This document shows positions 7,518 through 17,600 of a stretch of DNA of 44,278 nt, piece after piece; positions within the stretch are counted from its first letter, which is position 1; each line of letters begins with the position of its first letter. The translations under genes were made by a program, and so were the position numbers. The notes beneath the pieces are model-generated. The model was given only the letters and a program-made list of their open reading frames with translations. It did not search any database and was not told where the DNA came from. The stretch is from Planctomycetota bacterium (GTDB lineage: Bacteria; Planctomycetota; Phycisphaerae; WQYP01): positions 1 to 44,278 of the forward strand of contig JAKAVA010000083.1 of the NCBI GenBank assembly GCA_021827645.1, read 5' to 3'.

Positions 7518-10382
7518 ATGGTAAAAGCGAAATTGGCCGTTCTTGTGTCGGTCACGATCTTTCTGGTGCTGGCAACATTTTGTCGGGCATCATCGTACAG
7601 CCAATTGGTGCAGAGGTTTAGTCATCCGCCCCGTAAGGCGCGTCCCTGGGTTTATTGGGTATGGCTTGGCTACGACACGACACGCGCTGCGCTTACGCGC
7701 GATCTGGACCAAATGAAGGCCAAAGGCATCGTGGGCTGTATCCTTTATGGCAATCAAGCCGGTTCATTTTCCTGGCCTCGGAAACTTGTTTTGATTGGCA
7801 AGCATTATCGCGCGGTTAAAACGAATGAGTTTAAAGGTTCGCATGTAACACCCCTCTCTTCCAAAACGTTGCCGGCTTGGTCGCCGCGCTGGCGCAAGCT
7901 GGTATGCTTTGCAGCTGGAAAATGCCACCAGCTCGGCCTGACCTTGGTCGTTGCTGACGGATTAGCCAATACGTCCGGCGATATCTCTCAAAAATACGAT
8001 GAGCAAAAATTAGCCTGGACGGAGGTGTTGGTTCGCGGACCCCTTAATTTTAATGAAAATCTGCCGGAGCCAAGGCTATTTTCCCCCGGGAATGGTTTTC
8101 CCCATCCCAAGGAGAAACCTTATCACCGTGACGTGGCTGTGCTTGCCGTACCGAATCGAAAAGGGTTTTCGGCTGATCAGGTTATTAACTTAACCTCAAA
8201 AATGACAGCAGCGGGTCATCTGCGGTGGCATGTGCCTTCCGGAGCGTGGAGAATTATCCGTTTCGTGCAGGTCCCGACTGGTGCACACAACTTTTGGGGC
8301 TACTACAACGACAGCATGAGCAGGCAGGCTATGCGCAAGCAATGGGATGTTACGATGGCCCCCTTACTCAAGGAAATGACGCCGACGCAGCGTCTGGGAC
8401 TTAAAGGCATAGAGGACGACAGTTGGGAAGCGGGCGGGATCGGCTGGACTAAGCTGTTTCCGGCCGAATTCAAAAAGCGGCGCGGCTATAACTTGATCCC
8501 TTATCTGCCCATCATTGCCGGGGTCAAAATGGGCAGTGCCGCCACACGAAAGCGAGTTCTACGCGATTATAGACTGACCATCAGCGACCTGATAGCGGCC
8601 AATCACTACCGTTATCTGCGGAAACTCGCCAAAGCGAATGGTTTGGCATTTTACAGCGAGGCCGCAGGCCCCAATTATGGACAAGCTGATTTATTAAAAA
8701 CCTCCGGCGAATTGGATCACGCCATGGCCGAGTTCTGGATGCCATGTATCCATCGGCCGAGCTTTCGCAGCCGGATTCTTATGCGGGACGCCGCCAACGC
8801 CGATCACATCTACGGACATCGAATTACCATGTGCGAATCGTTCACATCGCTGGGGCCAGAGTGGCAGGAGAGCCCATTTACTATGAAGCCGGTCGCCGAT
8901 TTGGCCTTCTGCAATGGTTGCAACCGCAACTGTATACATAACTTCAGCCAATCACCATCGCTGACAGCCAAGCCCGGTTATGTGTATGTAGCGGGTACGC
9001 ATTATGATCCTGGCATCACATGGTGGAATGAAACACCGGCATTTAATCTTTACCTTGCGCGTTGTTGCACCTTGCTGCAGGCGGGCAGGTTTTACGCGGA
9101 TGCATTGATTTACCGCGGCGACAACATCGGCCAGGGCGAACAGATGAAATTCACCCTGCCGACATTGGGCCACGGTTTTGATCACGACAACTGCAATTCG
9201 CAGGTGCTGCGCACGCGGACAAGTGTCCATCATGGCCGGATTGTTTTGACAGATGGGATGAGCTACCGCCTGCTGGTGTTGCCCAATGCCGGGCCTATGC
9301 CGTTTAATGATCTTAAAAAAATCGAAGCCCTGGTTGAGGCTGGTGCCACAGTGGTGGGGCCGCCGCCATCTGGATTTTCCGGCATGGCGCGTTTGCCCCA
9401 TCAGCAGCAACAATTCAATTCGATGGTCCGGCGTTTATGGGGTGGCCTAAATGGATTAAATAAAAATCATAAGCGAGTTGGTGCCGGCGACGTCTACTGG
9501 GGAATCAGTGCCCGCGAAGTATTAAACAAGCGAGGCGTCGGACCTGACTTTCAAGTACGCGGTTTGAGTTCGCATGGCACGCTGGATTGGATTCATCGGC
9601 GTGTGGGCCATACTGACCTTTATTTTGTCGCTAGCCGATGGGCCTACCCCGAAAACGTGGTTTGTACATTTCGCGTCCATGGTAAAGAACCGGAACTATG
9701 GAACCCGGTTACCGGAGAATTGCGCGATGCGACCGCCTTTCATCAACACGATGGTTGCACCAGTATTCCGCTGCATTTCGACCCGTGTGGCGCGGTTTTT
9801 GTCGTATTTCACAAGCCGATTGCTCCAACTGTTTCCGGTACAACCACATCCAATTATCCGACTCTCCGTCGACTGGCCCGAATCTCCGGTCCATGGACAG
9901 TCAACTTTAACCCCAAATGGGGCGGCCCGGCCTCCACAGTGTTCCCTCATCTCATAGACTGGACGCAAAGCGCGAATTCTGGAATCAAATATTATTCAGG
10001 CACAGCCGTCTATCATAAGACTTTCAACATACCGTCAGATTATAAAAAAGGGGAGCATGTACTGTTAGATTTGGGAAACGTGAATGATTTGGCTGTTGTG
10101 CGGCTGAATGGTCACAACTTGGGGGTTGTGTGGACGGAACCTGCGAGGGTGGATATTACCTCTGCGCTTAGGCAAAAAAATAATCACCTTGTAGTATCGA
10201 TCGTCAATTTATGGCCGAACCGATTGATCGGCGACGCGGCGCTGCCAAAATCGAAGCGTTTTACACATACCAACATCCATAAATTTACCAAGTTCTCACC
10301 GTTGCTACCGTCCGGTTTGGTCGGCCCGGTGCGTCTGCTGTCTGAACAACCGCCAAGAATGACTGCCAAAGCTGATTTCTAA
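7518..10382 (+). CDS. Exported GH106 alpha-L-rhamnosidase-like protein
   Basis: This 954-residue protein begins with a classic signal peptide (about residues 1-24, ending CRASS). The start of the mature part, FSHPPRKARPWVYWVWLG ... DLDQMKAKGIVG, is the hallmark of Glyco_hydro_106. Other family blocks appear in order: GIEDDSWEAGG (about 297-307), EFKKRRGYN, FYSEAAGPNYGQAD (379-391), AEFWMP, CESFTSLGPEW (439-449) and FCNGCNRNCIHNF. Acidic residues in the SWE, SEAAG and CESFT blocks are the likely catalytic and calcium-site candidates. A C-terminal galactose-binding-like beta-sandwich (about 820-930, VLLDLGNVNDLAVVRLNG) completes it. GH106 enzymes release alpha-L-rhamnose, for example from pectin or ulvan-type glycans. 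With GH78 it gives the locus two unrelated rhamnosidase families. Confidence 0.88.
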   Translation: MVKAKLAVLVSVTIFLVLATFCRASSYSQLVQRFSHPPRKARPWVYWVWLGYDTTRAALTRDLDQMKAKGIVGCILYGNQAGSFSWPRKLVLIGKHYRAVKTNEFKGSHVTPLSSKTLPAWSPRWRKLVCFAAGKCHQLGLTLVVADGLANTSGDISQKYDEQKLAWTEVLVRGPLNFNENLPEPRLFSPGNGFPHPKEKPYHRDVAVLAVPNRKGFSADQVINLTSKMTAAGHLRWHVPSGAWRIIRFVQVPTGAHNFWGYYNDSMSRQAMRKQWDVTMAPLLKEMTPTQRLGLKGIEDDSWEAGGIGWTKLFPAEFKKRRGYNLIPYLPIIAGVKMGSAATRKRVLRDYRLTISDLIAANHYRYLRKLAKANGLAFYSEAAGPNYGQADLLKTSGELDHAMAEFWMPCIHRPSFRSRILMRDAANADHIYGHRITMCESFTSLGPEWQESPFTMKPVADLAFCNGCNRNCIHNFSQSPSLTAKPGYVYVAGTHYDPGITWWNETPAFNLYLARCCTLLQAGRFYADALIYRGDNIGQGEQMKFTLPTLGHGFDHDNCNSQVLRTRTSVHHGRIVLTDGMSYRLLVLPNAGPMPFNDLKKIEALVEAGATVVGPPPSGFSGMARLPHQQQQFNSMVRRLWGGLNGLNKNHKRVGAGDVYWGISAREVLNKRGVGPDFQVRGLSSHGTLDWIHRRVGHTDLYFVASRWAYPENVVCTFRVHGKEPELWNPVTGELRDATAFHQHDGCTSIPLHFDPCGAVFVVFHKPIAPTVSGTTTSNYPTLRRLARISGPWTVNFNPKWGGPASTVFPHLIDWTQSANSGIKYYSGTAVYHKTFNIPSDYKKGEHVLLDLGNVNDLAVVRLNGHNLGVVWTEPARVDITSALRQKNNHLVVSIVNLWPNRLIGDAALPKSKRFTHTNIHKFTKFSPLLPSGLVGPVRLLSEQPPRMTAKADF

Positions 10383-10499
10383 TTGGGTGTGGGCATCCCC
10401 ATGCGAAAAGCAGCCAAACTGGATAGGTTGGCATACCGCTTTGCAGAAAATAGCAAAAGTCGGTTTCCTCACCAAACCGATTCGTTCCAATATTTTTAT

Positions 10500-10644
10500 G
10501 CGAGGAGCCGATAGAGCCTGCCTCTTCTGAGTTGACTTGGTCACCGAATCGGGCGCCGCTATATCCAGTAGCAATCACATAGATTGGTGTGCCGCCGACG
10601 GTAACCAATGGCCAGCCTTCGTTTTTTTAACGAGCATGCTCCAT
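10500..10644 (-). pseudogene. Remnant of a gene that shared the GH78 leader
   Basis: Downstream of leader copy B, an ATG at 10644 aligns with the GH78 start codon but is followed by only GAG CAT GCT CGT and then TAA. After the stop the minus strand remains open and reads WPLVTVGGTPIYVIATG, which resembles the last beta-strand of several glycoside hydrolases. This looks like the two ends of a former leader-sharing gene with its body deleted. The identity of the lost gene is not recognisable, and the lower boundary is approximate. Confidence 0.35.
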
Positions 10645-10717
10645 CGTCTGATATCCTGCAATCAAGACGCGCTTCTTCCTGCAGTATAAGTAACCAGAGC
10701 GGAGATGAAAATACCTT
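10623..10717. repeat. GH78 leader repeat, copy B
   Basis: A gapless second copy of 6308-6402 in the same orientation. It keeps the minus-strand TTTTCA (10711-10706), 17-bp spacer and TATACT (10688-10683), the AGGA ribosome binding site and an ATG, but the reading frame ends after five codons. Beyond 10717 it continues into sequence unlike the IS end present next to copy A. Confidence 0.85.
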
Positions 10718-10786
10718 CCGTCAGTCGCGTCGGCTATTGGCACAACACAAAATCCTATTTCTGAGTGAAAGCCTCGCAAATCAGTC

Positions 10787-12322
10787 TCAAAAATTGCGAA
10801 TGGTCCACTGCGAGTCTCGGCGTGCCATGAGTATCCAAGGCGTTTGTGGATTCGGCTCGGGCTGTTTTTCAAGGTCAAGACCGGAATTGCCCGGCACGGT
10901 ATAGACCTTAAAAAATGCCTCAATCTGTCGGCTCATGTCACGGATCACTTCCTGATGTTCCGGTTTGTCATACACGTTGACGCGCTCATGTGGATCGTTC
11001 TGCAGATCGTAGAGCTCATTCGGCGCCAGTACCCAATCGAATGGATATCGAAGGATCAGCTTAAACCGATTATCGCGCAGCATGCGAGCGTTGCCGTACT
11101 CACAGATGATCGAATCCCGCCACCCCGATACCGTCTCGCCGCGCAGTTGGCGAAGGTACGAGCGCCCGGGCGAGTTGATCGTCTCCATGGTTTTTTCACT
11201 CGGGTGGGCGCCGGCAACCTCAAGCAGAGTCATGAAAAGGTCGGGATGGCTGACAATGGCTTCGTTCGTAGCACCGCGCCTTACGTCGCCATTTCGCCAC
11301 GAAACAATTGATGATATTAAAATTGAATCGTCAACGAAATTCTGCGGCACTGTTGCGTTACCCTTCTCCCAGAATCCATTGTGCCCGCCGTTAAGGCCAT
11401 GATCCCCGGTATAGATGACCATCGTGTCATCCAGTTCACCCATTTCCTTCAGAGCTGAGAGCACGCGTCCCACCTGATAATCAATGTTGGCCACCGCGCC
11501 GTAATATTGCGCCAATCGGGCATGCTGATGGGATGCCTGGTGCGGAACGCCGTCGAAGGGCATCGCAATCTGGCCGTGGCATGGCGCAAATGGAGGCACC
11601 TTGAACCAGTTCAGCGGCTGGCGATTGTAGTAGTCCACGAAGCGTTTGGGGGCCTGAATATGGGGCGAATGTGTATCGGTATAGCCGACGAAGAGAAAGA
11701 ACGGCTCGCGAGTTTTCCGGTGGCCGGAGCGGGATTTTTTGAGAAATTCCAGCACCCGATCGGTCAGCAGCTCGGATTGGTTGCCGTAGTGCTGATAGTG
11801 CTCGCCTGCAATGGAAAAATTCTGCATTCCGAAATGAGGGTACTGCCACACCCAGTAGCTGAACCAGTCGTCAAATCCGGGTTTATTAAACCGTGTTGCA
11901 CCACAATGCCACTTGCCGATGAGGCCGGTGTGATACCCCGCGTCTTTCAATGGTTCCGAGATCAGGGTCTGCCCCTTCAGGCAGTCATCGTAGATATGAG
12001 CCGGCTCCAGAAGCCAATCTTGTATACCGTGCTGCGAAGGCATGCGGCCGGTGAAAAATGAGGCCCTGGCCGGTGAACAAACCGGGCAGGTGGTATAGGC
12101 TTGCGTCATCTTGGTGCCATGCTCGGCAAGCCAACTCATGTTGGGTGTTTTTACATCCGGATTGCCGTACGGTTGCTGAGCCCATCGACCGTGGTCATCG
12201 GTTAAAAATACGAGAATATTTGGTCTGCGGCCTGACCGCCGAATATCCGCGGCCCGCGCCGATCGGATTACCGCTCCTCCGCCGATCGACGCCGCCGCCT
12301 TAATAAATGTTCGCCGTTTCAT
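10787..12322 (-). CDS. Exported S1-type sulfatase
   Basis: The 511-residue protein hydrolyses sulfate esters, presumably from a polysaccharide. A Tat-like leader (MKRRTFIKAAASIGGGAVI) ends near residue 24. The alkaline-phosphatase-fold metal residues begin with LTDDHG (Asp42/Asp43), and Cys82 lies in CSPAR, the C-x-P-x-R signature in which Cys is converted to formylglycine by a maturation enzyme not encoded here. A later metal motif, TGDHGLNGGHNG, fits arylsulfatase or heparan-type sulfatases. I choose the start at 12322 because AAGGAG stands nine bases before it and it places the arginine pair at the N-terminus; an upstream ATG seven codons earlier lacks this. It is divergent from the GH79 gene. 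Confidence 0.9.
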   Translation of the reverse strand: MKRRTFIKAAASIGGGAVIRSARAADIRRSGRRPNILVFLTDDHGRWAQQPYGNPDVKTPNMSWLAEHGTKMTQAYTTCPVCSPARASFFTGRMPSQHGIQDWLLEPAHIYDDCLKGQTLISEPLKDAGYHTGLIGKWHCGATRFNKPGFDDWFSYWVWQYPHFGMQNFSIAGEHYQHYGNQSELLTDRVLEFLKKSRSGHRKTREPFFLFVGYTDTHSPHIQAPKRFVDYYNRQPLNWFKVPPFAPCHGQIAMPFDGVPHQASHQHARLAQYYGAVANIDYQVGRVLSALKEMGELDDTMVIYTGDHGLNGGHNGFWEKGNATVPQNFVDDSILISSIVSWRNGDVRRGATNEAIVSHPDLFMTLLEVAGAHPSEKTMETINSPGRSYLRQLRGETVSGWRDSIICEYGNARMLRDNRFKLILRYPFDWVLAPNELYDLQNDPHERVNVYDKPEHQEVIRDMSRQIEAFFKVYTVPGNSGLDLEKQPEPNPQTPWILMARRDSQWTIRNF

Positions 12323-12503
12323 GAAAGAACACTCCTTTTGCACCGCACACAGTTGCGCGGTTATATGCTTGCAGCCAGCACTGTCTATGAATTCATGTCT
12401 TAATCAAGGCCCCAGATCAACCGAGGAATGGGGACACCTCAACAAATCAATTCAATTTCCAGTGACACTTCAATTCATACGCGTCACTTACACAAAAGTT
12501 TAC

Positions 12504-12656
12504 TTAAGGCGGAGATTTTACCGACGTCGGCGGATCGGTCACCCACCCTTGAGCCCAATCAAGCGACCAGAGATTTTTGATTACTTCGTGCTGCACGTGT
12601 CCATCGGCAAACGCCACGTTGATCCCGTCACCATGCCGCTCAATGACAGAACAATC
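12504..12656 (-). pseudogene. C-terminal remnant of a prepilin-type H-x9-DG protein
   Basis: The minus strand from 12656 to a TAA at 12506-12504 encodes 50 residues that include RHGDGINVAFADGHVQHEV. This has the His, nine residues, Asp-Gly arrangement followed by His-Val that marks the C-terminus of planctomycete prepilin-type proteins. Compare [11 protein letters not shown] in the intact gene at 23927-24820. An in-frame TAG lies directly upstream and no N-terminal FTLIELLVV segment is found, so only the tail survives. It is too short for automatic gene callers and lies between a candidate operator and the sulfatase. Confidence 0.65.
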
Positions 12657-12700
12657 CTACCAAGTATTTGACGAGCTTATACCAACTCCGCCGGGATGGA

Positions 12701-12735
12701 ATGACATTTCGCGCAACAAGGATGACCAAATTGCG
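12701..12735 (-). promoter_or_regulatory. Candidate tandem operator, site 3
   Basis: On the minus strand CGCAATTTGGTCA (12735-12723) and CGCGAAATGTCAT (12713-12701) start exactly 22 bases apart. They resemble the half-sites at 21623 and 23688 (consensus about CGCAAAWTGGTCT). A TATAAG lies downstream (12681-12676), but the spacing to a -35 box is poor. It precedes the prepilin-type remnant and, beyond it, the sulfatase. Confidence 0.45.
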
Positions 12736-12940
12736 CGTCAGGGGCGACAGGCCTCTTGCTGAGTTGCCTGTCAAATCAGCGGCGGGCAAAGTGAAATACA
12801 TGCTTTCCCGGGACAAATTAAATCACCAATCGCGAGGCGAAATCTGGTCTGTTGCCGGAGTTGGCAGTACTCATGAGGTGTGGTAAACCAGATCGGGTCA
12901 AAAACGTAATGAGTGCAGCGTATTAGCTTACAGGAGTTTT

Positions 12941-14440
12941 ATGATGCGCAATGGGGTTGTCGGGTTTGTTATTACCGCCACGATTGGATCGATGGCCGGA
13001 GCTCCGCTCTCTGCGGTCACGGCTGACACGTCTACGGCAATCCGAACGAATATCGAAGTCCCGATCAATCTTCAAACCACCGGGAAGCCTATCCCCCCGA
13101 TGTTCATGGGATACTCCATCGAATGGGGACTTATCGGTCAGCTTCTCGGCAAGACGGATGGTCGCTTCCAAGTTACTGAAAAATCCATTAAGCGACTCGA
13201 GACATTCACCGGACCGATGCTGCTGCGCATCGGCGGTAATTCAGAGGATGAAGCCGCTTACGATCTGTCGGCGTTCCATCATCTGCCGAAATTCGTTCAC
13301 ATCAATATCACGACGGCAACGTTGAAAAACATGCGCCGCCTGGCCCGAGTCACCGGTTGTCGATACGTCTTGGGATTGAATCTGGGCGCCGATAAACCGG
13401 CGATGGCAGTTCAATTGGTAAGGGCCTCCCTGCGGTATATCGGCCGCCGTCATATCGCCGCTTTTGAAATCGGTAATGAACCGGATGATTTCGGACGCTT
13501 TGGAGGAATCTGGCGCTATGATAGCTATCCACTTTACCTGCGCCGCTGGACGCGAACCTACCATGCTATTGCACCCTTGCTGGGCAAATCCATCAAAATT
13601 GAGGGACCCGCCTTTGGTGGGTATTGGCTCGCAGATTTGCCGAAATTTCTTAAACTTGAGCACGCACGCCTGTCAATCGTTTCACTTCATCGCTATCCGT
13701 TGGGCGCACCGATCAGAAATCCGAAGTCGCCGATCTTTGCCAGCATCCATAACCTGCTCAAGGCCTCGACAGCGGATGGCTACGGCCGGGAGATGAAATG
13801 GGCCGTGAAAGTAGCTGCGCCGTATCACCTCCCCGTTCGCTTTGGCGAGATGAATAATGCCTGGGACGGCGGTAAAGAGGGGGTCAGCAATACCTATGCA
13901 TCGACACTCTGGGCTGCATCGGCTCTTTTGGACATCGCCCGCGCCGGTGGTGCCGGGGTCAATCTTCACATGTCGCAGGGCATCGATCAGTTCGGCGGCT
14001 GGTATGGCCCGCTTCGCTTCGGTCGGCATGGTCATCTGCATCGCATGCCGGAATACTACGGGATGCTCGCGGCTGCGGATGCTCTCCAGCAAGGGGGGCG
14101 GCCAATCAGGCTCATGCTGCACTCTCATGCAAACGTAAGTATATTCGCCTTTTTGAGCCACTATCATTCGCTCAGAATGGTAGCGATCAATCGCATACCC
14201 AACGCCAAGGTCAAATTAAACCTCAAGATACCCACGGGCGTGCACCTCGTCCGCCTCTACCGGATGGACGCGCCCCATCTGCATTCAACCGGCGGCATAA
14301 CCATCGTCGGTTATGGAGCACCGGGTGATCTCGGGAGCCGTTTATTAAAAGGGCGACTTAGACCTCTGCCTCGGAGGTATCATATCGGAGCGTTCGAGTG
14401 TCCCCCTCACAGCATGAGTATTTTGCTTTTCCGCCCGTGA
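12941..14440 (+). CDS. Exported GH79 beta-glucuronidase-like glycosidase
   Basis: This protein of 499 residues (498 if the second ATG is used, which fits the AGGAG spacing better) has a signal peptide of about 28 residues. The catalytic TIM barrel shows the GH79 features MLLRIGGNSED (about 93-103), FEIGNEPDDFG with acid/base Glu180, and VRFGEMNNAWDG with nucleophile Glu303. A C-terminal beta-sandwich follows from about residue 390. GH79 includes beta-glucuronidases, 4-O-methyl-glucuronidases and heparanases, so removal of a terminal or internal glucuronic acid is the likely role. Its neighbours, two rhamnosidases and a sulfatase, fit a glycan containing rhamnose, uronic acid and sulfate. The exact linkage cannot be inferred. 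Confidence 0.8.
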   Translation: MMRNGVVGFVITATIGSMAGAPLSAVTADTSTAIRTNIEVPINLQTTGKPIPPMFMGYSIEWGLIGQLLGKTDGRFQVTEKSIKRLETFTGPMLLRIGGNSEDEAAYDLSAFHHLPKFVHINITTATLKNMRRLARVTGCRYVLGLNLGADKPAMAVQLVRASLRYIGRRHIAAFEIGNEPDDFGRFGGIWRYDSYPLYLRRWTRTYHAIAPLLGKSIKIEGPAFGGYWLADLPKFLKLEHARLSIVSLHRYPLGAPIRNPKSPIFASIHNLLKASTADGYGREMKWAVKVAAPYHLPVRFGEMNNAWDGGKEGVSNTYASTLWAASALLDIARAGGAGVNLHMSQGIDQFGGWYGPLRFGRHGHLHRMPEYYGMLAAADALQQGGRPIRLMLHSHANVSIFAFLSHYHSLRMVAINRIPNAKVKLNLKIPTGVHLVRLYRMDAPHLHSTGGITIVGYGAPGDLGSRLLKGRLRPLPRRYHIGAFECPPHSMSILLFRP

Positions 14441-14654
14441 CCGAATTAAAGCTGCGGGGAATTTGTGGGTCGCTGGAACTCTCCGTCCCTTCTCGGGATC
14501 TTTTCAGGCTGAATCCGTGCACCCGCGAGACCGATTGGATCATCCGAGAAGACGCACAGATCGTTTGTCCTGATTATGTTCAGGCGTCGCACCGTGTGTG
14601 ATCTGCGAGTGCTCGGTTTGGCACTACGCCAATCCCGAAACGAGCTCGCACGCA

Positions 14655-17600
14655 TTATCTGGAAATTGTTTTCCCCGCGAGTTGACACACGGCGTTGAGC
14701 AGCATTCGACGACGGATGATCGTGTTAAGTCCCGGCAGAAGTACCACCGTCACACTCCCCGCCCCACAAGGGACGGAGAATATCGCCGCACCGAGGTTTC
14801 GATCATGGTCGCGGCCATAGCCGGCCACCACCTCGACTGCTTCCCCGTCAATCATGAGCCCATTCGACCGTGGTGTGCCCACCTGATAATAACCATCCAA
14901 GGCGCAATTATCGGGGAGAGAGTCAAATAGGGGATGCTGCCTGATAAATATCCAGCTTCCCATCCATGAGGCGCGGCATCGACCGACAAGTCCGTGGAAA
15001 GAAAGCAAGCCTTGACCGGCGAGTTCTGCCGTAACTGCTGCAGCATACTGATCATCCGATGTCCAGACCAGCAGGTGCGCTCCTCGGCGCACAGTATCCA
15101 TGACGACTGAGCCTGTCGGCTGCGCGTGGCGTGTTGCGATACGCTTCTGTGCACCCGCCTTTCGTGCGCCTTGGGGCCGCTCTCGGCCGGTCAGCACGAG
15201 CACCTGCGCCTCGGCTTGCGCCATCACTCTCAGAAGACCGGCGTGCTGCAGCGCGTCAAAGTCGCGACTCAGCGGCCCATGTGGCATTGCCCACACCTTG
15301 GGTGTCGGAACATGAGCACCTCCACGTGGAAGCCCAACCACGAGCACATCGTGGCGGCCTACATATTCATGACGGCCCTCAACCTGCAGCGAAATCTGAT
15401 ACCAGCCGGGAACTTCCAGGGGCGGCGTCCGCAGGCCCGTGCGAACCAGATAGGAGAACTGATTTTTGCACCACGCGGGTATCGGAAAATTCCCCCATGT
15501 CTCCATTCGGCCGTCCGGTCGGCGGCAGGAGAGAATCAGTTTTCCAGTGACCGGCGCGGGAAGTTCATTAACGAAATACAGGTCGAGTTTGAGCGACCGG
15601 CCCTGTGCCACCACGCTTTGCCGCGGTTTGGCGATGGGGAGAACCGGCAGGAGTTTCTGCCGGATGATCGACGGCGGCGCCTTGTGATTGCGCAGATTAT
15701 CCACCAGCCCGGAATGGTCTTCGATCGCGGTCGATTCCCACCCGCTGATGACGATGAAATCATTGGCATCGGACATGCGGGCGTTTTCGAGAAGATTGAA
15801 CCAGAATTGGTATTGCCGCTTTCCGATGGCTTCAAACAGGGCGCCGGAGTTCGGAAATGCACGCTGGAAATTCCATCGTTTAATGAATGTCTCATAGGCG
15901 TCATTCAACTGCCGATGATCGAAAAGATCATAGCTCTTTCCACCGAAGGCAGCGATCTGCGCCAGCATCCGGGCACTGTTATCGGTTGACGCTCCCCCAT
16001 CCATCTCCCCCCATTCGACGATCTGCCCATGCTTGGTGCTGCGGTACATGTAATCGGACGGATTTCGATACATCCAGTCCTGCCAAACTCCGTGGGATGA
16101 ACCTACCGTATGTTGACACCACCAGCCCGACGCCCGCCCGGTGGACTGTTGCATCAATTTTTGATCGGCACCCCTGTACCATGCCTCACCGCGCGGCGAA
16201 ATACCGTCTTTGGATATGATCACGCGGCTCGGGTCGAGCTCCCGCAGTTCGCCCAGCATTTCGGCCGCCCGAACTGGGCAGAATTCCGGCAGCCATTCAT
16301 CCTGAATGTAATAGGCAAAAGTTGATGGATGCGATCGGAACTGCTTCACCATACGGCGAAGTTTTTCACTCTCATAGTGGATCAGAAATTCCCTCTTTCT
16401 CGGATCGGCTAATATCTCTCTCAGACGCCGGGTTTTGAACGCCGGTCGGAGTGAATTAAAAACACCCGCCGCCAGCGCACCGCCTCCCGGTTCCATGTAG
16501 CGCAGCAATCCGAGGCGATCCTGAATTTCCAGCACCTCCTCCTTCCCGAAATTGCGATGAAAATTCAGGCAGTTCAGGCCCAGTTCACGCGCCGCCTTCA
16601 CCTCTCTGAGGGCCAGTTGCGGAAGCGGCCAGATTCCATTAATCCCCCAATATCCCCACGAAATCGCCGAATAAAGACGGATTCGCCTCCCATTGAGCAT
16701 CAATCTCGCACGGCGACCGACACCCTCGGCGTTGATCCACCGGAAGCCGAAAGTTCTCTCGGCGTGATCGCGAAAGATTTCGCCGGGGGCGTTTCTCGTA
16801 GAGAGTTCGGCGCTCAGACGGTGCATGACCGGATGATCCAAGTCCCAGAGCTGCGCCCCGGGGCAGGAGAGTGTTACACGGAACTCGCGGCGACTTCGGG
16901 GCGGCAGTTCAACTGGCGAAACGGCTCTCCGTACCGTCGCTCCGTCGGTAAGGCGATGGATGGTCCAAGTCAACCGACCTGAGATTTTATGATCGGAATC
17001 ATTCCGGACTTCGGCACAGGCGTGAATCGTATGCGTATCCGGCGTATTGAGAACCCACAGATCCGCAACATACGCCGCATCGCAGGCACGCAGGCTCAAT
17101 CCGCGGTCCAGCCCGCCGAAGCCGTGGCTGCGCTGGATCGGCATGCCGCCCCATTCCAGAATATGATCGTCCATCCAATCAAAACGTCCGCCCGGATTGG
17201 TGATTCGTATCGCCAGTCGATTCTCCCGTCCCCACCGCACCGCTTTGGTGATATCGCATTCAAATGCCGTTTCTTCGATCAAATCGTAGCCCACGGGCTG
17301 TTCATTCAGGTACACCTCGGCCCGCTGGCGTACACCCCGGATGTACAGGAGCAGTTTGTGTTTTTTCATGGCCTTCGAAATCAGAATGTCGCGCCACCAC
17401 CACGACACGCCAAAGTACGCGCCGTTACGCACCTGACTGTTCGGATTTGCCCACATGTATTCCCGAGGCGTGTACGGACGGAGTCCCTGCTCGGTTGCTC
17501 CCCAATAATGGGCTTCCACTGTGGAAGGCAGAGTTACCTTCAGGGCGTTGGCCGCATTCAGTACGCCCCAACCACCGGTTGGGGCGCGAACCGGCATGTT

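Larger units (their letters stand above)
12323..12940. other. Intergenic region between sulfatase and GH79
   Basis: About 620 bp with no intact gene. It holds a minus-strand remnant of a prepilin-type H-x9-DG protein (12504-12656) and, just upstream of that, a tandem 22-bp-phased repeat (12701-12735), both listed separately. The stretch 12740-12940 is the GH79 leader, ending in AGGAG a few bases before the start codon. I see nothing else with support. Confidence 0.5.

Noticed and set aside
10774-10806. A further CGCAAATCAGTCT followed 22 bases later by CGAATGGTCC
   Set aside because: It lies partly in the 3' end of the sulfatase coding sequence, the second half-site does not fit and no promoter boxes follow. 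Probably chance.
15126-15989. 287-codon open frame on the plus strand
   Set aside because: Antisense to the GH2 gene, with composition of a GC-rich shadow frame.
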